Assembly: GCA_031284225.1 (NCBI GenBank)
Contig: JAITAH010000071.1
Span: forward strand, 1 to 13,186
DNA: 13,186 bases
DNA from: Dysgonamonadaceae bacterium
GTDB lineage: Bacteria > Bacteroidota > Bacteroidia > Bacteroidales > Azobacteroidaceae
Reading direction: 5' to 3'
A program made the translations under genes and the position numbers. Position 1 is the first letter of the stretch. Each line of letters begins with the position of its first letter. Below the pieces are notes generated by a model. The model was not told the origin of the DNA and did not search any database. It worked only from the letters and a program-made list of their open reading frames with translations. Below, piece after piece: positions 1-8,066 of this stretch.

Positions 1-10
1 CAAAGTAAGA

Positions 11-56
11 TTCGTGTGAGACTCACATAAGCGTTCGTGTGTGTCTCACACATGCG
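11..56. repeat. Tandem 23-bp repeat with internal dyads
   Basis: Two adjacent 23-bp units (11-33 and 34-56) agree at 19 of 23 positions; both begin TTCGTGTG and end GCG. Each has an internal palindrome: TGTGAGACTCACA at 15-27 is perfect around its central A, and the one at 38-52 has 6-bp arms (TGTGTG/CACACA) around TCT. This is read directly from the bases. It could be a pair of protein-binding sites, a dispersed intergenic repeat, or the trailing structure of a gene left of the window. No T-tract follows, so an intrinsic terminator is less likely. It lies about 170 bp upstream of the first gene. Confidence 0.6.
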
Positions 57-123
57 TTAAATAGACTGATATCCAGTTACTATCGTAATAATTTGCTGTA
101 TTCTGCAAAATGCAAAAAAGCAG

Positions 124-156
124 ATTTCACCCCCATCTCTATCAAAATTTCACCCC
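124..156 (+). promoter_or_regulatory. Direct repeat, candidate activator operator
   Basis: The decamer ATTTCACCCC occurs perfectly at 124-133 and again at 147-156, 23 bp start to start, so roughly two helical turns apart on the same face. It lies about 40-75 bp upstream of the candidate -7 element. Many PULs are switched on by hybrid two-component regulators with AraC-type DNA-binding domains, and such proteins commonly bind direct repeats with about two-turn spacing upstream of the promoter. The repeat is seen; the operator role is inference. No regulator gene lies in the window to pair with it. Confidence 0.4.
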
Positions 157-197
157 GTTTTGCAACATTTGAGCAGACTTGTATAATACTACGTTCA

Positions 198-206
198 TAC
201 CTTTGC
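198..206 (+). promoter_or_regulatory. Bacteroidota-type -7 promoter element
   Basis: TACCTTTGC matches the Bacteroidota -7 consensus TAnnTTTG. The -33 element is poor: the nearest TTG (179-181) is only 16 nt upstream, and another at 169-171 is 26 nt away, both off the usual spacing of about 20. A weak -33 element would fit an activator-dependent promoter. Transcription would begin near 210-214, leaving a leader of only about ten bases before the ATG at 223. No other clear TAnnTTTG was found in the remaining intergenic gaps, so this is the best single promoter candidate for the gene cluster. Confidence 0.5.
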
Positions 207-222
207 AGAAAAAATATTACGC

Positions 223-3030
223 ATGAAGAGATACCGATTTTTATTATTTTTATTCCTGCTGTGTTTGCTGGGATGTGAAAGCGCTTCTTTCAAAAAATTA
301 CCTGATGGGATTATTGTGGGAAAACATATTCGTTTGCAAGTGGTTACGGACGATATCATACATGTGACAGCAACGCAAGGGGGAAATTTTTCTACTAAAA
401 AGAGTTTGATAACGGACAATAATAACCCGAAGACCGAAGGCTGGAGCGTCAAAGAGGAACAGGGTAAAATTATTTTGGAAACAGCTACATTAAAAGCCGC
501 CGTAATCCGATCGAGTGGCGAGATCGTATTTACAGATCGTCAGGGAAATGTACTCCTTGCGGAACAACAGGGAGGCGGAAAAACCTTCCGCAATTTTGAG
601 TTTGCAGGTAAAAAAGCGTGGTCGCTGCAACAAGTTTTTGAAAGCGATGAGGATGAGGCTTTTTATGGTCTTGGACAACACCAATCCGATGAATTTAATT
701 ATAAAGGGAAAAACGAAACACTGTATCAGTACAATACGAAAGTTTCCGTTCCCTTTATTATTTCCAACAAAAATTACGGGATCTTATGGGATAATTATTC
801 CCTTACCAAATTTGGCGATCCCCGCAATTATGCTCAGTTAGATCAATTTAAACTATACGATAAAAATGGGAATGAAGGGGGATTGACTGCTACTTATATG
901 ACTGACGCCGATTCCAATCAAATTTTTGTAAGCCGCATCGAACCGCAAATTGATTATGAAACCTTAGAAACAATTAAAAAATTCCCTGAAAATTTTCGTT
1001 TCCACAATTCAAAAATTACTTGGGAAGGCGAAATAGAGTCCAACGAAAGCGGCGTTTACCGGTTTATTCTTTATTATGCCGGATACACCACGCTTTATTT
1101 AGACGATGAGTTGATCGTGCCTGAAAGATGGCGTACATCATGGAATCCAAACAGTTATAAATTCAGTATTCCTTTCAAGGCAGGTAAAAAATACCGGATT
1201 AAATTGGATTGGAAACCGGACGGCGGAGTATCTTACATCGGCTTGAAAGCCTTAAGTCCACGTCCTGATAACGAACAGAACCGCTTGTCTTTTTGGTCGG
1301 AAATGGGCGACGAAATCAATTATTATTTTATTCGCGGGAATAGCATGGATGGAGTAATAAGCGGTTACCGGACTGTTACCGGAAAAGCGCCGATTATGCC
1401 CAAATGGGCGATGGGCTATTGGCAAAGCCGCGAACGTTACAAAACGCAGGATGAACTGCTTGGCGTTTTGAAAGAATATCGCCAACGGAATATCCCGATT
1501 GACAATATTGTACAGGATTGGTTCTATTGGCCGGAAGATGCTTGGGGAAGCCACGATTTCGACCCGGCGCGTTTCCCCGATCCGAAAGGGATGGTCGATT
1601 CCGTTCACGCCATGGATGCCCGCATCATGATTTCCGTATGGCCGAAATTTTACCATACTACCGATAACTACAAAGCATTTGACGAAAAAGGGTGGATGTA
1701 CAACCGCTCCGTTAAAGACAGTATCCGCGATTGGGTAGGAAAAGGATATATCGGCGGGGTTTATGACGCTTACAGCGAGGATGCCCGGAAACTTTTCTGG
1801 AAGCAAATAAACGAAAAACTCTACACTTTGGGAATAGACGCATGGTGGATGGACGCCTCGGAACCGGATATCCTGTCGAATGTAACTCTCGAATATCGCA
1901 AAGAGTTAAGCACGCCGACGGCTTTAGGTTCTTCAACCGAATACCTGAATACTTATGCATTGATGAATGCTATGGGTATTTACAATGGGCAACGTTCCGC
2001 CAATCCGAATGACAGAGTTTTTTTACTGACTCGTTCGGGTTTTGCAGGATTACAACGTTATTCCACCGCTACGTGGAGTGGAGATATCGGCACGAGTTGG
2101 GAAGATATGAAAGCGCAGATTTCTGCCGGACTGAATTTTGCTTTATCCGGAATACCTTACTGGACAATGGATATCGGCGGTTTTTGTGTAAAACAGCGTT
2201 ACGAACAGGCCAAAGAAGGCTCGGAAGACTTGGATGAATGGCGGGAATTATATACACGCTGGTTTCAATTCGGCGCATTTTGTCCTTTGTTCCGTAGCCA
2301 CGGACAATATCCTTACCGGGAAATTTACAACATAGCGCCCGAAAATCATCCTGCCTACAAAAGTATGGTTTATTACGACTGCCTGCGCTATCGTCTGATG
2401 CCTTACATTTATTCACTTGCCGGCATGACCTATTGGAATGATTATACCATTATGCGGGCGATGGTTATGGATTTCGGATATGACCCGAAAGTAAATAACC
2501 TTTCAGACCAATATATGTTTGGCCCGAATATCATGGTTTGTCCTTTGTATCAATACAAAGCACGTTCCCGGAAAGTATATTTCCCGGAAAACAGCGCATG
2601 GTATGACTATGAAACGAAAAAATACATTACCGGAGGAAAAACAATTCCGGTAAATGCGCCATACGAACGAATACCTCTGTTTGTAAAAGCCGGTTCGATA
2701 ATCCCTGTGGGTAATGTCATTCAAAGTACCAAAGAATCGCAAGCCGAAAACATTACTTTACAAATTTATACCGGAAAAAACGCCTCATTTACTTTATACG
2801 AAGACGAAGACGTCAATTACAATTACGAAAAAGGAGATTATGCTAAAATTCAAATTGACTGGAACGAAGATGAAAAGACTTTGACAATTGGCGAAATAAA
2901 TGGAAAATATGCAACTATGCCTTCCATTCGTAACTTTCGTATTGAATGGTTTACCCAAGACGGGAGGGAAATACCGCCTGCCGAGATTAAATATTCCGGT
3001 GCAGGTATAACGATAAAAAAAACATCGTAA
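223..3030 (+). CDS. GH31 glycosidase lipoprotein with PA14 insert, probable alpha-xylosidase
   Basis: This 935-residue retaining exo-glycosidase hydrolyses terminal alpha-linked sugars. A lipoprotein signal ends in LLGC (Cys18), so it is membrane-anchored. The GH31 N-terminal beta-sandwich includes YGLGQ at 148-152. A PA14-like beta-domain follows at about 217-350, then the TIM barrel from PIMPKWAMGYWQSRERY (starting at 390). D544 in WWMDASEP fits the catalytic nucleophile and D621 in WSGD the acid/base; D432 in QDWFYW and R691/H693 in FRSHG fit subsite -1. C-terminal beta-sandwiches close the protein. PA14 in this position is known from the xyloglucan alpha-xylosidases of Bacteroides ovatus and Cellvibrio japonicus, so alpha-xylosidase is the best guess; another alpha-glycosidase specificity is possible. 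The residues after Cys18 (ESASFK) lack an acidic run, so a periplasmic face is as likely as surface display. The start at 223 gives a well-formed signal peptide. The next gene follows after 43 bp. Confidence 0.9.
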   Translation: MKRYRFLLFLFLLCLLGCESASFKKLPDGIIVGKHIRLQVVTDDIIHVTATQGGNFSTKKSLITDNNNPKTEGWSVKEEQGKIILETATLKAAVIRSSGEIVFTDRQGNVLLAEQQGGGKTFRNFEFAGKKAWSLQQVFESDEDEAFYGLGQHQSDEFNYKGKNETLYQYNTKVSVPFIISNKNYGILWDNYSLTKFGDPRNYAQLDQFKLYDKNGNEGGLTATYMTDADSNQIFVSRIEPQIDYETLETIKKFPENFRFHNSKITWEGEIESNESGVYRFILYYAGYTTLYLDDELIVPERWRTSWNPNSYKFSIPFKAGKKYRIKLDWKPDGGVSYIGLKALSPRPDNEQNRLSFWSEMGDEINYYFIRGNSMDGVISGYRTVTGKAPIMPKWAMGYWQSRERYKTQDELLGVLKEYRQRNIPIDNIVQDWFYWPEDAWGSHDFDPARFPDPKGMVDSVHAMDARIMISVWPKFYHTTDNYKAFDEKGWMYNRSVKDSIRDWVGKGYIGGVYDAYSEDARKLFWKQINEKLYTLGIDAWWMDASEPDILSNVTLEYRKELSTPTALGSSTEYLNTYALMNAMGIYNGQRSANPNDRVFLLTRSGFAGLQRYSTATWSGDIGTSWEDMKAQISAGLNFALSGIPYWTMDIGGFCVKQRYEQAKEGSEDLDEWRELYTRWFQFGAFCPLFRSHGQYPYREIYNIAPENHPAYKSMVYYDCLRYRLMPYIYSLAGMTYWNDYTIMRAMVMDFGYDPKVNNLSDQYMFGPNIMVCPLYQYKARSRKVYFPENSAWYDYETKKYITGGKTIPVNAPYERIPLFVKAGSIIPVGNVIQSTKESQAENITLQIYTGKNASFTLYEDEDVNYNYEKGDYAKIQIDWNEDEKTLTIGEINGKYATMPSIRNFRIEWFTQDGREIPPAEIKYSGAGITIKKTS

Positions 3031-3073
3031 AGGGTTTATAATTACTGATTTTAAATTGATATTATAATGAAAA

Positions 3074-6000
3074 ATGATCATGAAATTAAAGCTACTCATT
3101 CTTAAAAACTTTTTCTTTGTTACGCTATGCCTGACGGGAATTCCTTTTTCCGCTTTGGCTGATGTCATGCAAGAAAACATCAAGGTTTCCGGCGCTATTA
3201 CCGATGCAACCAATGGCCAGCCAATGGTTGGCGTATCTGTCAGCCTCAAGGATGCTACGATCGGTACGGTTTCGGACTTGGACGGACGGTACAGTTTGGA
3301 AGTTCCCCGCGGAGGAATATTAGTATTCTCTTATTTGGGCTACCTGTCCCGGGAAGAAAAAATTACACGAGCCATTTTGAATGTAACGTTGGACGAAGAC
3401 AACAAGCTATTGGACGAAGTAGTTGTTGTGGGCTACGGTGTGCAGAAAAAAGCAAGTGTTATCGGCGCCATTTCTACGGTCGGTACAAAGGATTTGGTAC
3501 AAAGTCCGGCCGCCAATCTCGGAAATGCGCTCTCCGGCCGCTTGCCGGGTTTAACTACCGTTCAATTATCGGGAATGCCCGGTGCGGACGAACCGGATTT
3601 GTATATCCGTGGTATGGCGACATGGGAAAACTCCAATCCGCTTTTTATTGTGGACGGAATTGAACGCGAAACCATTACCAATATCGACGCTAACGAAATC
3701 GAAACGGTATCTATTCTGAAAGATGCTTCTGCAACCGCTGTGTATGGTGTAAAAGGAGCGAACGGCGTCATTATCGTTACTACCAAGAAAGGCGTACACG
3801 ATAAACCGGTAGTCAGTTTCAGTTCCAAATGGGGATTTCAGACGCCTACCCGTATTCCTTCGTTTCTACGGTCGTATAATACCGCTTTTTTGAAAAACGA
3901 AGCAATTCTCAACGATGACCCGTCCATATTGAACCGGAACAGAGAAGATATCATCATTGCGCTGAAACAAAGCGGGGGATTTAGTCCGAATGATTTGGAT
4001 GCTTTCCAAAACACAACCAATTCTCCCTATTACGACCCCTATTATTATCCCGACGTCGATTGGTGGGCGGAAATGGTAAAAAAAACAACTCCCCAACAAC
4101 AGTACAATGTGAATGTGAGAGGAGGAAGTAACCTTGCCCGTTATTTTGTTTCAGCGGGTTATCTTTCGCAAGATGGTTTTTTCAAAACAACGGGAACCCA
4201 CAAAAACTTCAATTTCAATCGCTTCAACTTCCGTTCCAATCTGGATTTGGATGTTACGAAAGACATCACTTTCTCCATCAATTTAGCGGCAAGAATTGAA
4301 AACCGTACCGAACCCGGTAACGAATGGAATACCCGGGGGGACGCTTTTTATGCCATTAACCGTATCGCCCCTTACGAAACCGCAGTCATTAATCCGGACG
4401 GAAGAGCGGGATACGGCGTCAATAACTTGAATGCATGGTCGATGATTAATAAAGTGGGATACAAATTGTTCCGTAGCGATATATTGGAAAGTAATTTTAC
4501 ATTCAATTACAATCTGAACCGCTTTGTGAAAGGATTGTCCGTTAAAGCTCAATTTTCTTACGACAGCTATTATTACGACCAGAAAACATATCAGGAATCG
4601 GCTATGCGGTCGAAACTCATCTCGCTTCCCGGCACACCCTACGAGTATGAATATATGGGAACGGATTCGCCGTTGAATTATCTTCCCAATTTGAGTCCCT
4701 CAAGCGCCAATGAAAAAACATACGTAGATGCCTCGGTTTATTACGACCGTTCGTTTAACAACGCCCACAATGTAACGGCTCTTCTACTCTACAATCAGTC
4801 CGACGCTCGCAGCGGAGGTGATATACCTTACCGGTATTCCGGTTTGGTAAGCAGGGTAACCTATAATTACGATTTGCGTTATTTCGGCGAATTTAACATG
4901 GGATATAACGGTTCCGAAAATTTTGCGCCCGGTAAACGGTTCGGATTTTTTCCGTCCTTTTCATTGGGTTGGCTGATCTCTGAGGAGCCTTTCATGAAAA
5001 ATCATTCCAACCTGATTTCTTTATTAAAAATACGCGGTTCTTACGGTTTGGTTGGAAACGATCGCTTGAGCGGCAGCGGTAATTACCGTTTCCTGTATCT
5101 GCAAAACTTCAACCGCCAAACGCCTACATGGGGCGGCGTAGTACAGTCGAAATTCGGCGCCGATGCAAGCGCTCGTCCATTCATTTTTGAATCGACCGCT
5201 TCCAATCCGGATGTTACGTGGGAAAAAGCAACCAAGTCGAACATCGGTCTTGAAGTATCCTTATGGAAAGATAAATTTTCTTTTATAGGAGATATATTCT
5301 ATGAAAGACGGGATAATATTCTGATGGCGCGCACTTCCGTACCCGCTTACTTCGGCGTATCCGCTCCACCCGACAATGTGGGAGCTACCCAAAATAAAGG
5401 GTTTGAACTCGAAGTAACCCATAGAAACGAGATTGGCAAAGATTGGAAGTATTTTATCAAAGGGAATTTGAGTTTTGCTACAAACAATATTATCGCCAGA
5501 GATGAACCTGCCAATTTGCTTTCTTGGCAAAAAGAAGAAGGACACCGCATCGGTCAATTTCAAGGATATATTGTAGAAAAGTTTTTTGAAAGTCAAGAAG
5601 AAATTGATAATTCTCCCGAACAATTAGTCGGTAAAGCCCCTCAACCGGGTGATTTCAAATATAAAAATTTGAACGACGACAATATTATAGACGACAGAGA
5701 TCGCACTTACATCGGTTTTTCACAGGTTCCGGAACTTACCTATGGTTTTTCTTTGGGATTTGACTATAAATACTTCGATGCAAGTATTCTATTTCAGGGC
5801 GCAACCCGATCAAGTCTGTATATTGGCGGGGATTTGCTGTATGAATTTCCCCTTGGGCAAGGCAAACTGTCGGAGCATCATTTAAATCGTTGGGCTTATT
5901 ATACCGATCCATTTACCGGCGAACAGATTGATACACGCGCCACAGCTACCTATCCTCGTTTGCATAACGGTTCAAGTCCCAATGCAAATGTTAATTCATT

Positions 6001-6226
6001 CTTCCTGATGGACAACAGTTACCTTAAAATACGAAATGTAGAATTGGGTTATTCTTTCCGTCAGAATTTTCTGAAAAAAGTGGGAATATCTCAGTTGCGT
6101 ATTTATGCCGCCGGCAGTAACCTGTTTTGTTGGACGAAAGTAAAACAAGTAGATCCCGAAGGCGGAGGAAATGAAAACTACCCCCAAATGAGCGTTTATT
6201 CGTTTGGAATGAATATAACCTTTTAA
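3074..6226 (+). CDS. SusC-like TonB-dependent outer-membrane transporter 1
   Basis: This 1050-residue outer-membrane barrel imports oligosaccharides using TonB energy. A type I signal peptide covers about residues 1-29 (ending SALA). A carboxypeptidase-regulatory-like beta domain follows at about 37-112, then a canonical TonB box and linker, LDEVVVVGYG (113-122), the plug (about 123-240, ending GANGVIIVTTKKG), and the 22-strand barrel finishing in aromatic NITF. There is no secretin/TonB N-terminal signalling domain, so ECF-sigma/anti-sigma signalling through this protein is unlikely. An acidic loop at 865-876 (NLNDDNIIDDRD) after PGDFKYK resembles a calcium-binding DxNxD loop common in this family. 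A second in-frame ATG at 3080 could also serve as the start; the difference is two residues. It pairs with the SusD-like gene that begins 11 bp after its stop. Confidence 0.95.
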   Translation: MIMKLKLLILKNFFFVTLCLTGIPFSALADVMQENIKVSGAITDATNGQPMVGVSVSLKDATIGTVSDLDGRYSLEVPRGGILVFSYLGYLSREEKITRAILNVTLDEDNKLLDEVVVVGYGVQKKASVIGAISTVGTKDLVQSPAANLGNALSGRLPGLTTVQLSGMPGADEPDLYIRGMATWENSNPLFIVDGIERETITNIDANEIETVSILKDASATAVYGVKGANGVIIVTTKKGVHDKPVVSFSSKWGFQTPTRIPSFLRSYNTAFLKNEAILNDDPSILNRNREDIIIALKQSGGFSPNDLDAFQNTTNSPYYDPYYYPDVDWWAEMVKKTTPQQQYNVNVRGGSNLARYFVSAGYLSQDGFFKTTGTHKNFNFNRFNFRSNLDLDVTKDITFSINLAARIENRTEPGNEWNTRGDAFYAINRIAPYETAVINPDGRAGYGVNNLNAWSMINKVGYKLFRSDILESNFTFNYNLNRFVKGLSVKAQFSYDSYYYDQKTYQESAMRSKLISLPGTPYEYEYMGTDSPLNYLPNLSPSSANEKTYVDASVYYDRSFNNAHNVTALLLYNQSDARSGGDIPYRYSGLVSRVTYNYDLRYFGEFNMGYNGSENFAPGKRFGFFPSFSLGWLISEEPFMKNHSNLISLLKIRGSYGLVGNDRLSGSGNYRFLYLQNFNRQTPTWGGVVQSKFGADASARPFIFESTASNPDVTWEKATKSNIGLEVSLWKDKFSFIGDIFYERRDNILMARTSVPAYFGVSAPPDNVGATQNKGFELEVTHRNEIGKDWKYFIKGNLSFATNNIIARDEPANLLSWQKEEGHRIGQFQGYIVEKFFESQEEIDNSPEQLVGKAPQPGDFKYKNLNDDNIIDDRDRTYIGFSQVPELTYGFSLGFDYKYFDASILFQGATRSSLYIGGDLLYEFPLGQGKLSEHHLNRWAYYTDPFTGEQIDTRATATYPRLHNGSSPNANVNSFFLMDNSYLKIRNVELGYSFRQNFLKKVGISQLRIYAAGSNLFCWTKVKQVDPEGGGNENYPQMSVYSFGMNITF

Positions 6227-6237
6227 TTGTTATTGCC

Positions 6238-8040
6238 ATGAAGATAAATAGATTAAATAGAAAAAGCATCCTTCTCTCAGCGCTTTTATTTCTGCCGTTT
6301 TTGCAGAGTTGTGAAGATTTTTTAGATAAAACGCCGAGTTCCGACTTGGCGGAAGAAGCCGTATTTAAGGATTATCGCCTGTTCAAAGAATTTGTTGATG
6401 GTCTGTATCCCTTTTTATGGTACACCGGCGACGATTTCGGATGGGCAACGTATGCTTACGGCGGCTTTTGCCGGCTACAACTGTCTTGTCTGGAAGACGC
6501 CTCCGATCTCTCGGACGGCGCACGTTCCGATTGCGGCGTTCGAACCGGATTTAATATGGGCGACTGGAATCAAAGTTCCGCTCTCCGTGCAGAGCTTGTG
6601 TTTCCTTGGACGGGAGGTTACAGCGCTATTCGCAAGGTCAACCGAATATTGGATCACGTAGATGTAATCGAAGGGTTGACCGATGAAGAACGGGCGCATA
6701 TTAAAGGTCAAGCCCTGTTTTTCAGAGGATTTTTCCACCACGAAATGTTGAAAAGATACGGAGAAATCCCTTATGTCGATAAAACCTACAACGTCAGCGA
6801 TGATATGGATTTAGCTCGTGATACGTATGCCGATTGTGTGGAAAAAATGTGTCGGGATTTTGAAGAGGCAGCCGCTTTACTCCCGCTCGAATTTCCCGAA
6901 TCCGAACTGGGACGTCCGGAAAAAGGCGCTGCACTGGGTTTCAAAGCTCGCACCTTATTATATGCAGCCAGTCCGTTAAACAACGAATCGAATGATATTA
7001 CCCTTTGGCAAAAAGCAGCCGAAGCCGCCTACGCCGTAATCGCTCTGAATCGTTACTCTCTTGTTCCGAAAAACGATTACCGGAGAATATTTTACGGACA
7101 ACCGACAAACAGTGAAGTCCTGTTTCTCCGCAACGGCGGTTCCGGTCTGTGGAAGGAAGGCTTTTCCTTGCCGGGCTGGGGAAATTTTATGTTAGGCGTA
7201 GGCGCCCGTCCATGGTCCGACGAATACTCAAGCACTCCCTGTCCGACACAAAATCTCTTGGATATGTATGAAATGGACAATGGCGAAAAACCGATTTTGG
7301 GTTATACCGACAACGATGGAACGAAACCCATTATCAATTCCGCATCGGGCTACTCCGAAGCGAAAATGTACGAACATCGCGACCCGCGTTTTTATACCAC
7401 TTTTCTTATCAACGGCGAACCTTGGTTGGATGCGACCGGCGGGATTGAGTTGTTTTTTGATGAAAGCGGTACTCCCGGAAAGCATATCAGAGACGATAAT
7501 ACATGGACACAAACAGGCTATCTTGAAAAGAAGTTTTGGGACCCCATTTTAAGCCCTTCTTCAGGCACAACTTACATGAACTGGATTTATCTCCGCTATA
7601 CCGACATTCTGCTGATCTATGCCGAAGCGATGAACGAAACATTCGGCCCCGACGCCGATGGTTTAGGCAAGGGATTGACGGCGCGCCAAGCGGTAAACAT
7701 GGTGCGTAACCGCGTGGGAATGGCCAATATAAAAGCCAACACTCAGGAAGAATTAAGGGAACGCATTCAAAATGAAAGAGCCATTGAATTTGTGTATGAA
7801 GACCAGCGATGGTTCGACGTTATCCGTTGGAAAAAAGGAGTGGAAATATTCAACCGGCCGGTTTACGGTATCCGTACAATCAAACAGGCAGACGGGACTT
7901 TCCGCTTGGAACGCCGGAAAATACGCGACCGTGTTTTCAAAGACTACATGCACCGCTATCCTATTCCACGAGTGGAATTGAACAAGAGTAAAAATTTAAA
8001 GAATAATCCCCAGTGGGACGGCGTAACGGTCGAGGAATAA
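6238..8040 (+). CDS. SusD-like surface glycan-binding lipoprotein 1
   Basis: This 600-residue lipoprotein binds glycan at the cell surface and acts as the lid of the preceding SusC barrel. The signal peptide ends in LQSC with lipidated Cys25, followed by EDFLDK, a typical SusD N-terminus. The TPR-like core contains GQALFFRGFFHHEMLKRYGEIPYV (from about 157, quoted here only as the helix pair GQALFFRGFF and KRYGEIPYV) and the KARTLLYAASPL helix. The RagB/SusD C-terminal hallmark NERAIEFVYEDQRWFDVIRW begins near 512, and the end carries the usual PIPRVEL and NPQW motifs. Cysteines at 78, 84 and 99 in an early loop are more than usual for the family and might form a disulfide. Ligand residues cannot be assigned from sequence alone. 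The gene starts 11 bp after transporter 1, so the two are probably co-translated. Confidence 0.94.
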   Translation: MKINRLNRKSILLSALLFLPFLQSCEDFLDKTPSSDLAEEAVFKDYRLFKEFVDGLYPFLWYTGDDFGWATYAYGGFCRLQLSCLEDASDLSDGARSDCGVRTGFNMGDWNQSSALRAELVFPWTGGYSAIRKVNRILDHVDVIEGLTDEERAHIKGQALFFRGFFHHEMLKRYGEIPYVDKTYNVSDDMDLARDTYADCVEKMCRDFEEAAALLPLEFPESELGRPEKGAALGFKARTLLYAASPLNNESNDITLWQKAAEAAYAVIALNRYSLVPKNDYRRIFYGQPTNSEVLFLRNGGSGLWKEGFSLPGWGNFMLGVGARPWSDEYSSTPCPTQNLLDMYEMDNGEKPILGYTDNDGTKPIINSASGYSEAKMYEHRDPRFYTTFLINGEPWLDATGGIELFFDESGTPGKHIRDDNTWTQTGYLEKKFWDPILSPSSGTTYMNWIYLRYTDILLIYAEAMNETFGPDADGLGKGLTARQAVNMVRNRVGMANIKANTQEELRERIQNERAIEFVYEDQRWFDVIRWKKGVEIFNRPVYGIRTIKQADGTFRLERRKIRDRVFKDYMHRYPIPRVELNKSKNLKNNPQWDGVTVEE

Positions 8041-8066
8041 ATACGACATAATAACGATTATGCTTT

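Noticed and set aside
104..117. Tandem heptamer TGCAAAA x2 in the upstream region
   Set aside because: It is short and A-rich, so expected by chance in this composition; nothing else supports a function.
39..278. 79-codon plus-strand frame starting in the left repeat
   Set aside because: It overlaps the promoter and the start of the GH31 gene in another frame and its product shows no signal, motif or family resemblance.
1252..1806. 184-codon minus-strand frame inside the GH31 gene
   Set aside because: It lies opposite the catalytic-domain coding sequence, whose motifs are clear; the reverse frame has no recognisable domain and no promoter.
3010..3028. ACGAT/ATCGT inverted repeat around an A-run at the GH31 stop
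   Set aside because: The stem is only 5 bp within coding sequence and no T-tract follows on the plus strand; it is too weak to call a terminator.
2794..3249. 151-codon minus-strand frame spanning the GH31 end and SusC start
   Set aside because: It runs antisense across two confidently assigned genes and its product is not protein-like in any recognisable way.
3074..3440. ECF-sigma/anti-sigma type regulation through SusC transporter 1
   Set aside because: The N-terminus has only the carboxypeptidase-regulatory-like domain, no secretin/TonB N-terminal signalling domain, and no sigma or anti-sigma gene is present in the window.
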